Source: Lachnospiraceae bacterium
GTDB taxonomy: Bacteria > Bacillota > Clostridia > Lachnospirales > Lachnospiraceae
DNA length: 64,000 bases
NCBI GenBank assembly: GCA_015057505.1
Contig: SVEG01000006.1
Span: 1 to 64,000, forward strand
Reading direction: 5' to 3'
Positions 42,283 to 51,193 of the stretch are shown here, in pieces. The notes beneath the pieces are model-generated. The model was not told where the DNA came from and did not search any database. It was given only the letters and a program-made list of their open reading frames with translations. The position numbers and the translations under genes are program-made. The first letter of the stretch is position 1. Each line of letters opens with the position of its first letter.

Positions 42283-44202
42283 ATGATAAAGGGGTCAATT
42301 ACAGTTTTTTTCAGTCTGGTTTTTGTTACAATCGTGTCCGTGCTGGGTGCAACCTTGGAAAGTGCGAGATGGGCGGGGGCGCGATTGTACTTAAGGCAGG
42401 CTGCAGACATAGGTATCAGATCAGTTTTTGCAGATTATTACAGACCGCTGTTTGAAGATTACGGAGTATTGTTTTTGGATGAGACGTACAGTGAAGGTCA
42501 CATCATGACGGAAGAAAAGCTTGAAGAATATCTTTTATATAACTTAAACCCTAATTATGGCAATTTCTTGAAAAGTCCTTTTTTGTATAAAGGGAATGTA
42601 TCAGAGATTACGATACAGGATAAGGTTCTTGCAATAGACGGCAGGGGAGCTGTCTTTCGCAAATCTGCCTGCGATTATATGAAGTACAGGATTCCGGCTG
42701 ACCTTGCGGAACATTTTCTTGAACAGCTTGATTTTATTAATCAGGCAGAGGTAATTAGTGATTTTTTTTCGCAGATACAGGGAATCAGGGATGATTTGTC
42801 AAGGATAGATGAGACGGTGCTAAAAATTAATGGTTTTGTTGAGGAGATACGACAACTGCAGGTGTTGGTGGATAATATTTGTACGGAGGTCACAGAACTT
42901 TTGGCAATAGAAAATCCTGATGAAAAGACAAAGAAACTTTTGGAGGACAGAAAGAAAACTTTGCTTGACACTAAACAAAGTATAGTTGAGAGGGTAGAAG
43001 AGATTCTTGAAAAAACAGGAATATATACAGCGGTTAGTAAAAAAGTTGTCGGGTTTCTTGAGGATTTGTCGGATGAGTGGCTTAGTAAAACAGGTATTCC
43101 GCAAAATATAAGGGATATTGTTTTTGGTGAAATCGAAAGTCTGATTATGTATAGTGGCGGAACCGGAGACATATATGGTATAGAGAAAAATGGTAGTTTT
43201 CTGGAGAGTATATTGGGTACTCTTGAAAATTGGGTAACGGAATATACAAGCGGAAGCCTTGATGTGCTTGACGGAATAGGAGTAACGGTGGAGTTACCGG
43301 ATTTGCCGTCGGAAATTATAAAAAACTTTAATGCAGAGGCTTTGTGGAAAGAGTTTAGTTCCAATAGTTTTTATTCACTTATGTGTCCCGATTATAGCAG
43401 TCTTTCAGAAGCACAGATAAAACCTTTTGATAATAGGGCATATGTATGGGAGAGAGCGGAGACATATTCGGAAGAGGAATCATTTGTAGGAGAGGTGGCA
43501 GAGGATATTGTGTTTCAGGAGTACATAGGTCAGATGTTTGCAAGCTATACAAATCAAGACGACAGTACATCAATAAAGTATGAGACGGAATATATAATTG
43601 CAGGGAAATATACAGATAAGGACAATGTGGATGCGATTATAAACAGGTTGCTTGCTGTCAGGGAGGGGCTTAATCTTGCATATATAATGACTGATTCACA
43701 GAAAAGAAATGAAGCACATGCACTTGCGATGTCGTGTCTTGGTTTCACGGGAATCTATGTTGGGGTAAAAGCACTTGAGTATGCAATTCTTGCCGTTTGG
43801 GCATTTGGAGAAGCAATGATTGATGTCCGTATTCTTATGTCAGGGGGAAGCGTGCCCGTTGTTAAGGGAGCGGGAGATTGGAAGATTGATCTTGAAGGGT
43901 TACTTCATATGGGAGAAATTCTGAGTTCAGCTGAAGGGAACGGTGTAAGAGGAGGACTTGGAGACTGGTACTACGGGGATTATCTGAAATTGTTCCTTTA
44001 TATGCAGAATAAGGATGATCAGGTTTTACGTGTAATGGATCTTGTAGAAGCGAATCTTAAGAAAAACTATAGCACGGCATTTCATATAACGAATTGTGTA
44101 CAGAAGTTAAATATGAAAGCAGGATTTGAAAGCCCTGCGATATTTGGTAATAATTATATTTTTAACAGAAAGTGTGAAATAAGCTTTGGTTGTTCGTATT
44201 GA
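42283..44202 (+). CDS. DUF5702-type TadG-like surface protein
   Basis: This 639-residue protein begins with a type IV pilin-like membrane segment (KGSITVFFSLVFVTIVSVLG, then ESARWAGARLYLRQAADIG), typical of TadG/DUF5702 proteins of Gram-positive Tad loci. The rest is a large extracellular region with a coiled-coil-like part (about 150-240). It probably acts as a minor or tip component of the pilus. The ATG at 42283 has AGGTG 6 bases upstream; a GTG at 42274 directly after the pilin stop is also possible. Confidence 0.78.
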   Translation: MIKGSITVFFSLVFVTIVSVLGATLESARWAGARLYLRQAADIGIRSVFADYYRPLFEDYGVLFLDETYSEGHIMTEEKLEEYLLYNLNPNYGNFLKSPFLYKGNVSEITIQDKVLAIDGRGAVFRKSACDYMKYRIPADLAEHFLEQLDFINQAEVISDFFSQIQGIRDDLSRIDETVLKINGFVEEIRQLQVLVDNICTEVTELLAIENPDEKTKKLLEDRKKTLLDTKQSIVERVEEILEKTGIYTAVSKKVVGFLEDLSDEWLSKTGIPQNIRDIVFGEIESLIMYSGGTGDIYGIEKNGSFLESILGTLENWVTEYTSGSLDVLDGIGVTVELPDLPSEIIKNFNAEALWKEFSSNSFYSLMCPDYSSLSEAQIKPFDNRAYVWERAETYSEEESFVGEVAEDIVFQEYIGQMFASYTNQDDSTSIKYETEYIIAGKYTDKDNVDAIINRLLAVREGLNLAYIMTDSQKRNEAHALAMSCLGFTGIYVGVKALEYAILAVWAFGEAMIDVRILMSGGSVPVVKGAGDWKIDLEGLLHMGEILSSAEGNGVRGGLGDWYYGDYLKLFLYMQNKDDQVLRVMDLVEANLKKNYSTAFHITNCVQKLNMKAGFESPAIFGNNYIFNRKCEISFGCSY

Positions 44203-44231
44203 TAAAAAAGCTGTAAAGGAGGTGAAAAAGG

Positions 44232-45251
44232 GTGCTTTCCTTTAAAAGAATAATAGTGAAAAAAAATAATACTCATAAACAAAATGCCAATACACAAAAG
44301 AATTCAGAAGAAAGGAAAACTCTCCAAGTACCCCCTTTTGATAAGAAAAATCGCATATTAATATTCATGTCCTCAAAAATAAAAAGGAAAGCATCTTTTT
44401 TTGCTTCTTTTACAGCGAAAAAGTCAGGGGCGTTTTTTACGCTTGAAGCGTCAATTGTGTTGCCGGTTATTATATATTTTTTGTGTGCATTTCTGTGGTT
44501 CTTTGCAGCGTTCAAAGTGCAAACAGAGCTCCAGGAGGCACTTCGGACAGTTTCGTATGAGTTGTCGGAATATGCATATTTGTATGAGAAGATTCGTAAT
44601 TTGCCAAATGAAGAAAAAGAACATATCCGGCTTGAAGATTCGGGTATAGAGAGATGGCTTGTGGGAGGAATTACCGAAAGCTATGTTGAAGGAAGAATAA
44701 AACAAACGGTTGGTTCGTCAAGTTCGGTTTGGGATTACATTGTCGGAGGACAGGGAGGCATTGAACTTAAAAGTTTTCTTCGTATTCCTGATAAGGACGG
44801 AATGATAGATCTTATTCTTGTATATGAAATGAAAAATCCATTTTTGCCGGGAATTATAGGAAGGACGGAGTGTATACAAAGAAGTAGGGTAAGGGCCTGG
44901 ACGGGCTTTGGATATGATACTGAAGGAGAAGAGAACAAAGATACGGAGATAGTTTATATTACCGAGTATGGAAGCGTATATCATATTACTAAAAGTTGTA
45001 CATATCTGGATTTATCTATAGTAAGTCTGCCTTTTGTAGAGGTGCCTGTATTCTATGGCGGAAGGGAGTATACAGAATGTAGTTTGTGTATGTTGGATTC
45101 TCTTGAGACCATTTATGTTACGGAAACAGGAGAAAGATTTCATTGGGATTTGTCGTGTAGGACTTTGAGACGAAGAATATATGAAGTGCCTATAGAGAAC
45201 GCAGGAGGATATAGACCTTGTTCGCGGTGCGGAAAGGAAGTGGCGGAATGA
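44232..45251 (+). CDS. TadE-like pseudopilin with two Cys/His motifs
   Basis: This 339-residue protein has a long basic N-terminal part (about 1-65), a pseudopilin-like segment SGAFFTLEASIVLPVIIYFL (TadE type) and an extracellular region. The C-terminus has two repeats of one pattern: VYITEYGSVYHITKSC with later CSLC, and IYVTETGERFHWDLSC with later CSRC. The His-Cys-Cys-Cys spacing resembles the YHxxxCxxL...PCxxC module found at the end of some nucleases and surface proteins, probably metal-binding. The GTG start has GGAGGTG 7 bases upstream. Its stop overlaps the next start (ATGA). Confidence 0.75.
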   Translation: MLSFKRIIVKKNNTHKQNANTQKNSEERKTLQVPPFDKKNRILIFMSSKIKRKASFFASFTAKKSGAFFTLEASIVLPVIIYFLCAFLWFFAAFKVQTELQEALRTVSYELSEYAYLYEKIRNLPNEEKEHIRLEDSGIERWLVGGITESYVEGRIKQTVGSSSSVWDYIVGGQGGIELKSFLRIPDKDGMIDLILVYEMKNPFLPGIIGRTECIQRSRVRAWTGFGYDTEGEENKDTEIVYITEYGSVYHITKSCTYLDLSIVSLPFVEVPVFYGGREYTECSLCMLDSLETIYVTETGERFHWDLSCRTLRRRIYEVPIENAGGYRPCSRCGKEVAE

Positions 45252-45664
45252 TAAGAATTGTTTTAATGTGCTTTTTTTTAGTGTTCAATACAATTTTAGA
45301 TATCAAAACAAAAAAACTTCCGACAACAATACTTGTTTGCTTTTGTCCGATAGGAATAATAGTGAATTTCTTTCAACCGGAGTATTCGGGTAAGGAGCTT
45401 GCATTGGGAGCGGTAGTAGGACTGGTGCTATTGGTTGTAAGTTATGTCGCTTCAGGGCAAATAGGAAGCGGTGACGGTATTTTGTTTGTTGTAACGGGTC
45501 TGTTTATAGGGGGAATCAATAATTTTTGCCTGCTTTTGTGGGCGTCGGTTTTATGCGCAGTATTTGCAGGTGTTTTATTGATTACAAAAAAGGTAACAGG
45601 GAAAGACAGAATACCATTTGTGCCTTTTGTGCTTATCTCATATCTTGGGCAGGTGATTTTATGA
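45248..45664 (+). CDS. Type IV prepilin peptidase (A24-like), second copy
   Basis: This 138-residue membrane protein has the two Asp motifs of A24 peptidases: ILDIKTKKLP and GQIGSGDGILF (GxGD). It differs strongly from the first copy at 37442. It may process the pseudopilins rather than Flp. It is coupled by ATGA overlaps to the TadE-like genes on both sides. Confidence 0.82.
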   Translation: MIRIVLMCFFLVFNTILDIKTKKLPTTILVCFCPIGIIVNFFQPEYSGKELALGAVVGLVLLVVSYVASGQIGSGDGILFVVTGLFIGGINNFCLLLWASVLCAVFAGVLLITKKVTGKDRIPFVPFVLISYLGQVIL

Positions 45665-46068
45665 AGGATGGAAGTTATAGTGTAGAGGCGGCACTTATAA
45701 TGCCGGTGGCCATTTTTGTAATGCTTGGTTTTATAATGCTTGGTTTTTCTGTTAGGGACATTGTGTTTGCAGAGGCATACGGAAGGAATCTTTTGCTTGA
45801 AATATCGGATGATACGCAAGAAACGGGAATAAAGGCTTTTAAAGAAGAGCTCCGGAAATGTTTATGGTGTTCAGACGTTAGGTGTTTTGATCTTGTTGAG
45901 GATAAGACCGGAGTTACAATCAGATATGGGATTTCATCGAGAGTTATAAAACTTCGTACGGAGAATACAATATGTGTTACAAAAGAAGAGAAAACTGCAG
46001 AAAAACTCAGACGGTGGAAGGTTATAACTGATGCGGCAAAAGACTTGATTATTACGGAGGAAGAATGA
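45661..46068 (+). CDS. Small TadE-like pseudopilin
   Basis: This 135-residue protein starts with GSYSVEAALIMPVAIFVMLG, the TadE-type hydrophobic segment with Glu after a short basic start, followed by a soluble part. The ATG at 45661 overlaps the stop of the second peptidase gene, and its own stop overlaps the next start. It is probably a minor pilin processed by the peptidase encoded just before it. Confidence 0.75.
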   Translation: MKDGSYSVEAALIMPVAIFVMLGFIMLGFSVRDIVFAEAYGRNLLLEISDDTQETGIKAFKEELRKCLWCSDVRCFDLVEDKTGVTIRYGISSRVIKLRTENTICVTKEEKTAEKLRRWKVITDAAKDLIITEEE

Positions 46069-47351
46069 ATACAGAATTTGAGCGAGGTTTACATAAAAAT
46101 TACATGATAATAAAAGCCGCGGAAGCGGATGTTTTTTTGCCTGCGGACATCAAAGATAGCTATCAGATTAGAATGTTGTCGGACGCGGGAGCAAAAGGAT
46201 TTCTTGGGCTCAAGATAAGATATTTTAACGGTAAGGAGGAATTCTGCTATGATATATCATCAAAGCAGAAGCTGTCAGACTGGTTTAGAGCAAAAAAAAT
46301 AAACAATAGTGAACTTAAAAGTATACTTAATAATCTTTGCGAGGCACTCGCGAATGCCGAAGACTATCTGTTGGATGCAGAGCATATTGTTTTGAATCCG
46401 GATTATATTTTTTCGGATATGGATAACAACACGCTTTATCTGTGTTACTGTCCGCTTTTTGAGGAGGATATTACGAAGTCCGGGCAGGAGTTTTTGCAGT
46501 ATTTACTTGAAATTATTGACTATAACGATAAAGAAGCGGTTGAAATGGGATATGAGGTATTCAGGCTTTGTATGAAGGCAGGTTTTGGAATAAATATAAT
46601 TAGAGAATGTCTTGGAAGTGCGGAAAAAGAAGTTCATAAAGAAGAGTGGAACAGTATCGTTCCGGTGAGTGTAATGAAGGAGGAAGTTGAGGAAGAGGTT
46701 GAAAAACCGATAATTCCATATATTGAGTTGCCTCTTAGGAAGAAAATTTGTTTAGGATTAATGCTGACTGAAGGAATATTGACGGTAGCAATTCTTCCTC
46801 ATTTTAGTAGGTCGTGGATGATAATTGTCGTATATTTGTTTCTATCGGTTGTGTTAATCGGAGGGGTGCTTGCTTTAAGCATTTTTTATAATAAATTGGA
46901 GCAGTATACGCGGGTCATCAGAATAAAAGGATATGTTGCATATGAAGATAAAAATGATGGGTATGTGTATGGAAAAGAGGAAGAAGACTCGGGCGGCAAG
47001 TTAAATCAGGCGGAGCTTGAGGAGACGGTTTTACTTGCATATACGGGTAGAAATGAGCGTTTTCGAAGATTGCACTACATAGGTACAAGAATGCAGGAGG
47101 ATATTATTCTTACAAACTATCCTTTTACAGTGGGAAAGGCAGATACAGGTACCGATTATCGCCTTTTATATCCTTTTGTGAGCAGGCTACATTTTAAAAT
47201 TGATAAAATCGAAGATCGCTATTATATAACAGATATGAATTCGCGTAACGGTCTTTTAATAAATGATAAAAGCCTTAATGCAACTGAAACAAGGGAGCTT
47301 TTTGCAGGCGACAGAATAGAGATAGGTGATTTAGTGTTTTTGTTTCAGTAA
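46065..47351 (+). CDS. DUF6382-type protein with C-terminal FHA domain
   Basis: This 428-residue protein has an N-terminal domain (about 1-185) with kinase-like character that I believe is DUF6382, two membrane segments (about 222-275), and a C-terminal FHA domain (about 350-427; YPFTVGKADTGTDYRLLYPF, VSRLHFKI, DMNSRNGLLIN). FHA domains bind phosphothreonine, so the protein may link Ser/Thr kinase signals to the pilus machine. It is the last gene of the Tad operon (ATGA overlap). Confidence 0.8.
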   Translation: MNTEFERGLHKNYMIIKAAEADVFLPADIKDSYQIRMLSDAGAKGFLGLKIRYFNGKEEFCYDISSKQKLSDWFRAKKINNSELKSILNNLCEALANAEDYLLDAEHIVLNPDYIFSDMDNNTLYLCYCPLFEEDITKSGQEFLQYLLEIIDYNDKEAVEMGYEVFRLCMKAGFGINIIRECLGSAEKEVHKEEWNSIVPVSVMKEEVEEEVEKPIIPYIELPLRKKICLGLMLTEGILTVAILPHFSRSWMIIVVYLFLSVVLIGGVLALSIFYNKLEQYTRVIRIKGYVAYEDKNDGYVYGKEEEDSGGKLNQAELEETVLLAYTGRNERFRRLHYIGTRMQEDIILTNYPFTVGKADTGTDYRLLYPFVSRLHFKIDKIEDRYYITDMNSRNGLLINDKSLNATETRELFAGDRIEIGDLVFLFQ

Positions 47352-47455
47352 TTTTGTTGTATAATAGTGTTTGGGACTTATGGAATTATTGACAGTAAAA
47401 CGCTTACATGGTAAGGTTTTATATAGAAAAATACCGCTAAAGAAGGTATAGGGAA

Positions 47456-48481
47456 ATGATTGTTTCAAGGTTTTGTAGCCTGTTACATCAGGGTGGTTTT
47501 ACATATCTTAAGGGTGAATGTGCAGAGATAACTTATTGGTATCGGACTTATGAAGATTCGGTATTTTATTTTCATGTCTGTGATTTCTCGAACGGGGTTT
47601 TTATTTCAGAGAATGATTTGCAGGAGTCTTTGCAAAAGGTACGGAACGAGTTCTATGCGAAGGGCTATCGCAACATTGAGAAGCTGTCGGTAGTTTTTGC
47701 CTATGATATCACGGCGGCAAAGCATCTTTTTGCATATGATATGGCGCACTGGTTTATAGAACTTGAAGAGAAGCGGCTTATAATTTATGAGGCGCAGCCG
47801 GATGATTTTATGGGCTGTAAGCAGTCTGTAGAGCGTTTTCTTGAGAATGAGAAGATGCTTAAGACTACGGTAAAGAAGGCTGGAATTAGAAGCTTTTCGG
47901 TTATTAACACTATAATAGTTATTCTCAATGTGCTCATCTTTATTATAACTGAGGTGCGCGGAGATACGCTTGATGCATATTACATGTATGAGTGCGGCGG
48001 TTTGTTTGCTCCGGCGATAAAAGAGGAGCAGGAGTTTTACAGGTTATTTACTTCGATGTTTTTACACTTTGGTTTGAGTCATCTGTCCGGTAATATGGTA
48101 GTCCTTCTTCTTTTGGGAGATAATTTAGAAAGGGCTTTAGGAAAAATCAAATATGTGTTATTATATATATTAAGTGGATTGTGTGCCGGCGGATGTTCGT
48201 TGATGTACAATCTTGCCAAGGACAGCAATGCAGTATGTGCAGGTGCTTCGGGTGCTATTTTCGGTGTTATCGGAGCTCTTGTCTATGTGGTTTTGACGAA
48301 CAAAGGTAAGCTTGAGGATTTGACGGGTTCAAGACTTTTGATTCTTGTGGCATATACTCTGTATACGGGATTTACGAGCTCGGGAATAGACAATGCGGCA
48401 CATATTGGCGGACTTATTGTGGGATTTTTGTTGGGAATTGTTTTGTATAGAAAGAACAGGAAGAAGGAGATATCGGCATGA
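47456..48481 (+). CDS. Rhomboid family intramembrane serine protease
   Basis: This 341-residue protein has a soluble N-terminal domain (about 1-145) and six or more membrane segments. The catalytic serine is in CAGASGAIFGVIGAL and the histidine in DNAAHIGGLIVGFLLG; HFGLSHLSGNMVVLL is the conserved first loop. It cuts membrane proteins within the bilayer. It overlaps the next gene by four bases (ATGA). A TATAAT at 47360 may be its promoter, but no good -35 is visible. Confidence 0.9.
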   Translation: MIVSRFCSLLHQGGFTYLKGECAEITYWYRTYEDSVFYFHVCDFSNGVFISENDLQESLQKVRNEFYAKGYRNIEKLSVVFAYDITAAKHLFAYDMAHWFIELEEKRLIIYEAQPDDFMGCKQSVERFLENEKMLKTTVKKAGIRSFSVINTIIVILNVLIFIITEVRGDTLDAYYMYECGGLFAPAIKEEQEFYRLFTSMFLHFGLSHLSGNMVVLLLLGDNLERALGKIKYVLLYILSGLCAGGCSLMYNLAKDSNAVCAGASGAIFGVIGALVYVVLTNKGKLEDLTGSRLLILVAYTLYTGFTSSGIDNAAHIGGLIVGFLLGIVLYRKNRKKEISA

Positions 48482-49473
48482 ATGTAAATATCTACTACGG
48501 CGGAAGAGGTCTTATTGATGATCCGGTTTTACATGTAATTAATAAGATGGAGGAGGTTCTTGAAGAACTTCAGGTTAATGTTACGCGTTATAATCTTCAT
48601 GAGATGAAGAACAGTATAACCACTGTTCCGCAGACGCTTAAAGAGGCGGATGGTGTAATACTCGCGACTACCGTGGAATGGATAGGAATAGGCGGATATA
48701 TGCAGCTTTTTCTTGATGCATGCTGGTTCTACGGTGATAAAGAGAAGATAAGTAAGATTTATATGGTGCCGGTTGTAATGTCTACTACTTATGGAGAGAG
48801 AGAAGCGAATCTTACGCTTGTTAATGCGTGGGAGATGCTTGGTGGTAAGACTTGCAGAGGCGTATGCGCATATGTTGAGGATGTAGCCGCATTTGAGATG
48901 AATAAAGACTATAACATGATTATCGAGAAGCATGCGGAGGATTTGTACAGAAGTATTTCTCAGCATGTTAAGATGTTGCCCACAAGTAATATGGCGATTA
49001 AGCAGAATATCATGAAGAACAAGGTTGATTATACACCTGAAGAGAGCGAGCAGCTTTCTAAGTACGCGAGCGATGATATTTACGTTAAGAAGCAGAAGGA
49101 AGATATTGAAGCACTTGCAAGTATTTACAAGAATATGCTTGGTAATAACGGCGGTGATGTAATTGCGGACAGTATGGAGAAGTTTAAAAAGGTATTTGTT
49201 CCGCAACCCAGATACCGTGCAAGATTCGTGCTTCAGATAACGGATAAGAATAAAAACATGGTTATTGATGTGGACGGCAGTTCACTAAAGTGTAATGTTG
49301 ATTCCGGTGAGGACGGAGATTTATTTGCGAGAATGACTTATTCCGTGCTTGAGTCTATTGTCAGTGGACGAATGAGCTTCCAGAGAGCATTTATGATGGG
49401 AGACATTAAGACTAAGGGTGACCTCAATACAATACGTAAGCTTGATGAGTTGTTTGTATTTCAGAAGAATTAA
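48478..49473 (+). CDS. Flavodoxin-like/SCP2 fusion protein
   Basis: This 331-residue protein has an N-terminal flavodoxin or NADPH-dependent FMN reductase-like domain (about 1-165; NVNIYYGGRGLIDD, GVILATTVEWIGIGGYMQLF). A C-terminal SCP2 sterol carrier-like domain follows (about 230-330; RFVLQITDKNKNMVIDVDG, SIVSGRMSFQRAFMMGDIKTKGD). The function of this fusion is not known to me; electron transfer to a hydrophobic ligand is a guess. It is coupled to the rhomboid gene and followed by a HIT gene. Confidence 0.78.
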   Translation: MNVNIYYGGRGLIDDPVLHVINKMEEVLEELQVNVTRYNLHEMKNSITTVPQTLKEADGVILATTVEWIGIGGYMQLFLDACWFYGDKEKISKIYMVPVVMSTTYGEREANLTLVNAWEMLGGKTCRGVCAYVEDVAAFEMNKDYNMIIEKHAEDLYRSISQHVKMLPTSNMAIKQNIMKNKVDYTPEESEQLSKYASDDIYVKKQKEDIEALASIYKNMLGNNGGDVIADSMEKFKKVFVPQPRYRARFVLQITDKNKNMVIDVDGSSLKCNVDSGEDGDLFARMTYSVLESIVSGRMSFQRAFMMGDIKTKGDLNTIRKLDELFVFQKN

Positions 49474-49487
49474 AGGAGGAAGAAGTA

Positions 49488-49892
49488 ATGGAAAACTGTA
49501 TTTTTTGTAAGATTGCAAACGGAGAGATTCCGTCAAACACTTTGTATGAGGATGATGACTTCAGAGTAATTCTTGATATTGAACCGGCAACTAAGGGACA
49601 TGCTCTTATTTTACCGAAGAAGCATTTTGCCAATCTCTATGAGATAGACGATGAGAGAGCTTCTAAGGTACTTCTTGTAGCCAAGCAGATGGCAACCAAG
49701 ATGCAGAAGGCTCTTAACTGTGACGGTCTTAATGTGGTTCAGAATAACGGAGTTGCGGCAGGACAGACGGTATTTCATTTCCATATGCACCTTGTTCCGA
49801 GATATGAGCAGGATGATGCAGGTCTTGATATGCCTAACAAAAAGGCTGCCGACTATGACCTTAAGGAAGTGGCAGCCCAAATTATCGGGTAG
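49488..49892 (+). CDS. HIT family nucleotide hydrolase/transferase
   Basis: This 134-residue protein has the start CIFCKIANGEIPSNTLYEDD and the histidine triad FHFHMHLVPRY (HxHxH) of Hint-type HIT proteins. It hydrolyses purine nucleoside phosphoramidates such as AMP-lysine. AAAGGAGGAAG precedes the ATG. It converges on murG with 4 bp between the stops; TTATTTAAATAA lies at the junction. Confidence 0.93.
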   Translation: MENCIFCKIANGEIPSNTLYEDDDFRVILDIEPATKGHALILPKKHFANLYEIDDERASKVLLVAKQMATKMQKALNCDGLNVVQNNGVAAGQTVFHFHMHLVPRYEQDDAGLDMPNKKAADYDLKEVAAQIIG

Positions 49893-49896
49893 TTAT

Positions 49897-50958
49897 TTAA
49901 ATAAGTTCTTCTATAAGTGATACAATTGAAGCAACGGCATTAGTCTGAGTACTGGAAGACATAGTTTTCCGGTACTCTTCTTTTTTGTCATAAACTTCAT
50001 TGACAGCATCAAGAAGAAGTTCATCCGTAAGTTTTTCTTCGTCAAGAACTTTGCTGAAGCCCTGTCGCTCAAAGGATGCGGCATTGAGAAGCTGGTCACC
50101 GCGACTCTGGCTTGCAGGAAGCGGGATAAGTATGTTGGGTTTTCTGAGAGCAAGAAGCTCACATATGGTATTGGCACCTGCTCTTGAAATAATTATGTCA
50201 GAAGCCGCGAACATATCTTTCAACTCGTCTTTGATATATTCATACTGCACATAACCCGGAATACTGCTTAAAGAGTTGTCGAGATTATTCTTACCGCAAA
50301 GATGAATAATGTCGTATTTTTTAAGAAGTGCAGGAAGAATACTTCTTACAGCCTTGTTGACAGCGACTGAGCCTAAGCTTCCGCCTGTAACAAGAAGAAT
50401 AGGTTTGTTGCCGCTAAGTCCGGTAAAAGCAAGGCATTTTGCCTTGTCGCCTTCAAAAAGCTCGCTTCTTATCGGTTGGCCTGTAAGAACGCCTTTATCC
50501 TTGGGCAAATGCTCGAATGTCTCGGGGAAATTGCAGCAAACCTTCGTTGCATAGGGGTTGCATATGCGGTTGGCAAGACCCGGAGTCATGTCTGATTCAT
50601 GAAGTACTACGGGAATCTTATATTTATGTGCCGCCATAACAACGGGAACGGTTACAAATCCACCCTTTGAAAAAACAACATCGGGCTTTTCTTCTTTCAT
50701 AAGTTTCTTTGCTTCGCTGTAGCCTTTTATAACCCTGAACGGGTCAGTGAAGTTCTTGACGTCAAAATAACGGCGGAGTTTTCCTGAGGAAATTCCGAAA
50801 TACTTAGTGCCGGTTTCTTCGATAAGTTTTTTCTCGATACCGTCATATGAGCCGACATATGAAATTGTAAAATCGCGTTCTTTAAGAAGCGGCATAAGCG
50901 CAATGTTGGGTGTTACATGTCCGGCAGTTCCGCCGCCGGTTAATAATATTTTCTTCAT
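49897..50958 (-). CDS. murG: UDP-GlcNAc:undecaprenyl-pyrophosphoryl-MurNAc-pentapeptide transferase
   Basis: This 353-residue enzyme makes lipid II at the membrane. It has the GGGTAGHVTPN start, VVLHESDMTPGLANR, VTGGSLGS and ISRAGANTICELLAL with the LPASQSRGDQLLNA end, all as in MurG. It stands alone rather than in the dcw cluster, as is usual for one type of clostridial MurG. AGGAG precedes the ATG. Confidence 0.93.
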   Translation of the reverse strand: MKKILLTGGGTAGHVTPNIALMPLLKERDFTISYVGSYDGIEKKLIEETGTKYFGISSGKLRRYFDVKNFTDPFRVIKGYSEAKKLMKEEKPDVVFSKGGFVTVPVVMAAHKYKIPVVLHESDMTPGLANRICNPYATKVCCNFPETFEHLPKDKGVLTGQPIRSELFEGDKAKCLAFTGLSGNKPILLVTGGSLGSVAVNKAVRSILPALLKKYDIIHLCGKNNLDNSLSSIPGYVQYEYIKDELKDMFAASDIIISRAGANTICELLALRKPNILIPLPASQSRGDQLLNAASFERQGFSKVLDEEKLTDELLLDAVNEVYDKKEEYRKTMSSSTQTNAVASIVSLIEELI

Positions 50959-51193
50959 ATGGTCATTATCTCCTGATAATTAATATATTATATTCATCAC
51001 TAAAAGGAATTGTAATACAGAAACGGCGAGGTGTAAATATAAAAGAATTAAGAATTTGCGGAGCAAATTTTTTTGGTAACGAAGTTTCCTAAATTTGAAA
51101 AGATTGTCGACTAAAAGTGGGCGGTTACCTCTTTTCAAAAGCGCAACAATTTTATATAATTGCCTTACAATTTTTGGAAAGAGGGGTATGGGT

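Noticed and set aside
42741..43364. Long minus-strand open frame (207 codons) opposite the DUF5702 gene
   Set aside because: It lies fully inside a well-supported plus-strand gene, is Ser/Phe/Ile-rich as expected for an antisense shadow, and has no ribosome site.
48529..49206. Minus-strand frame of 225 codons opposite the flavodoxin-SCP2 gene
   Set aside because: Shadow of a coupled, well-supported gene on the plus strand; low-complexity hydrophobic composition and no start signal.
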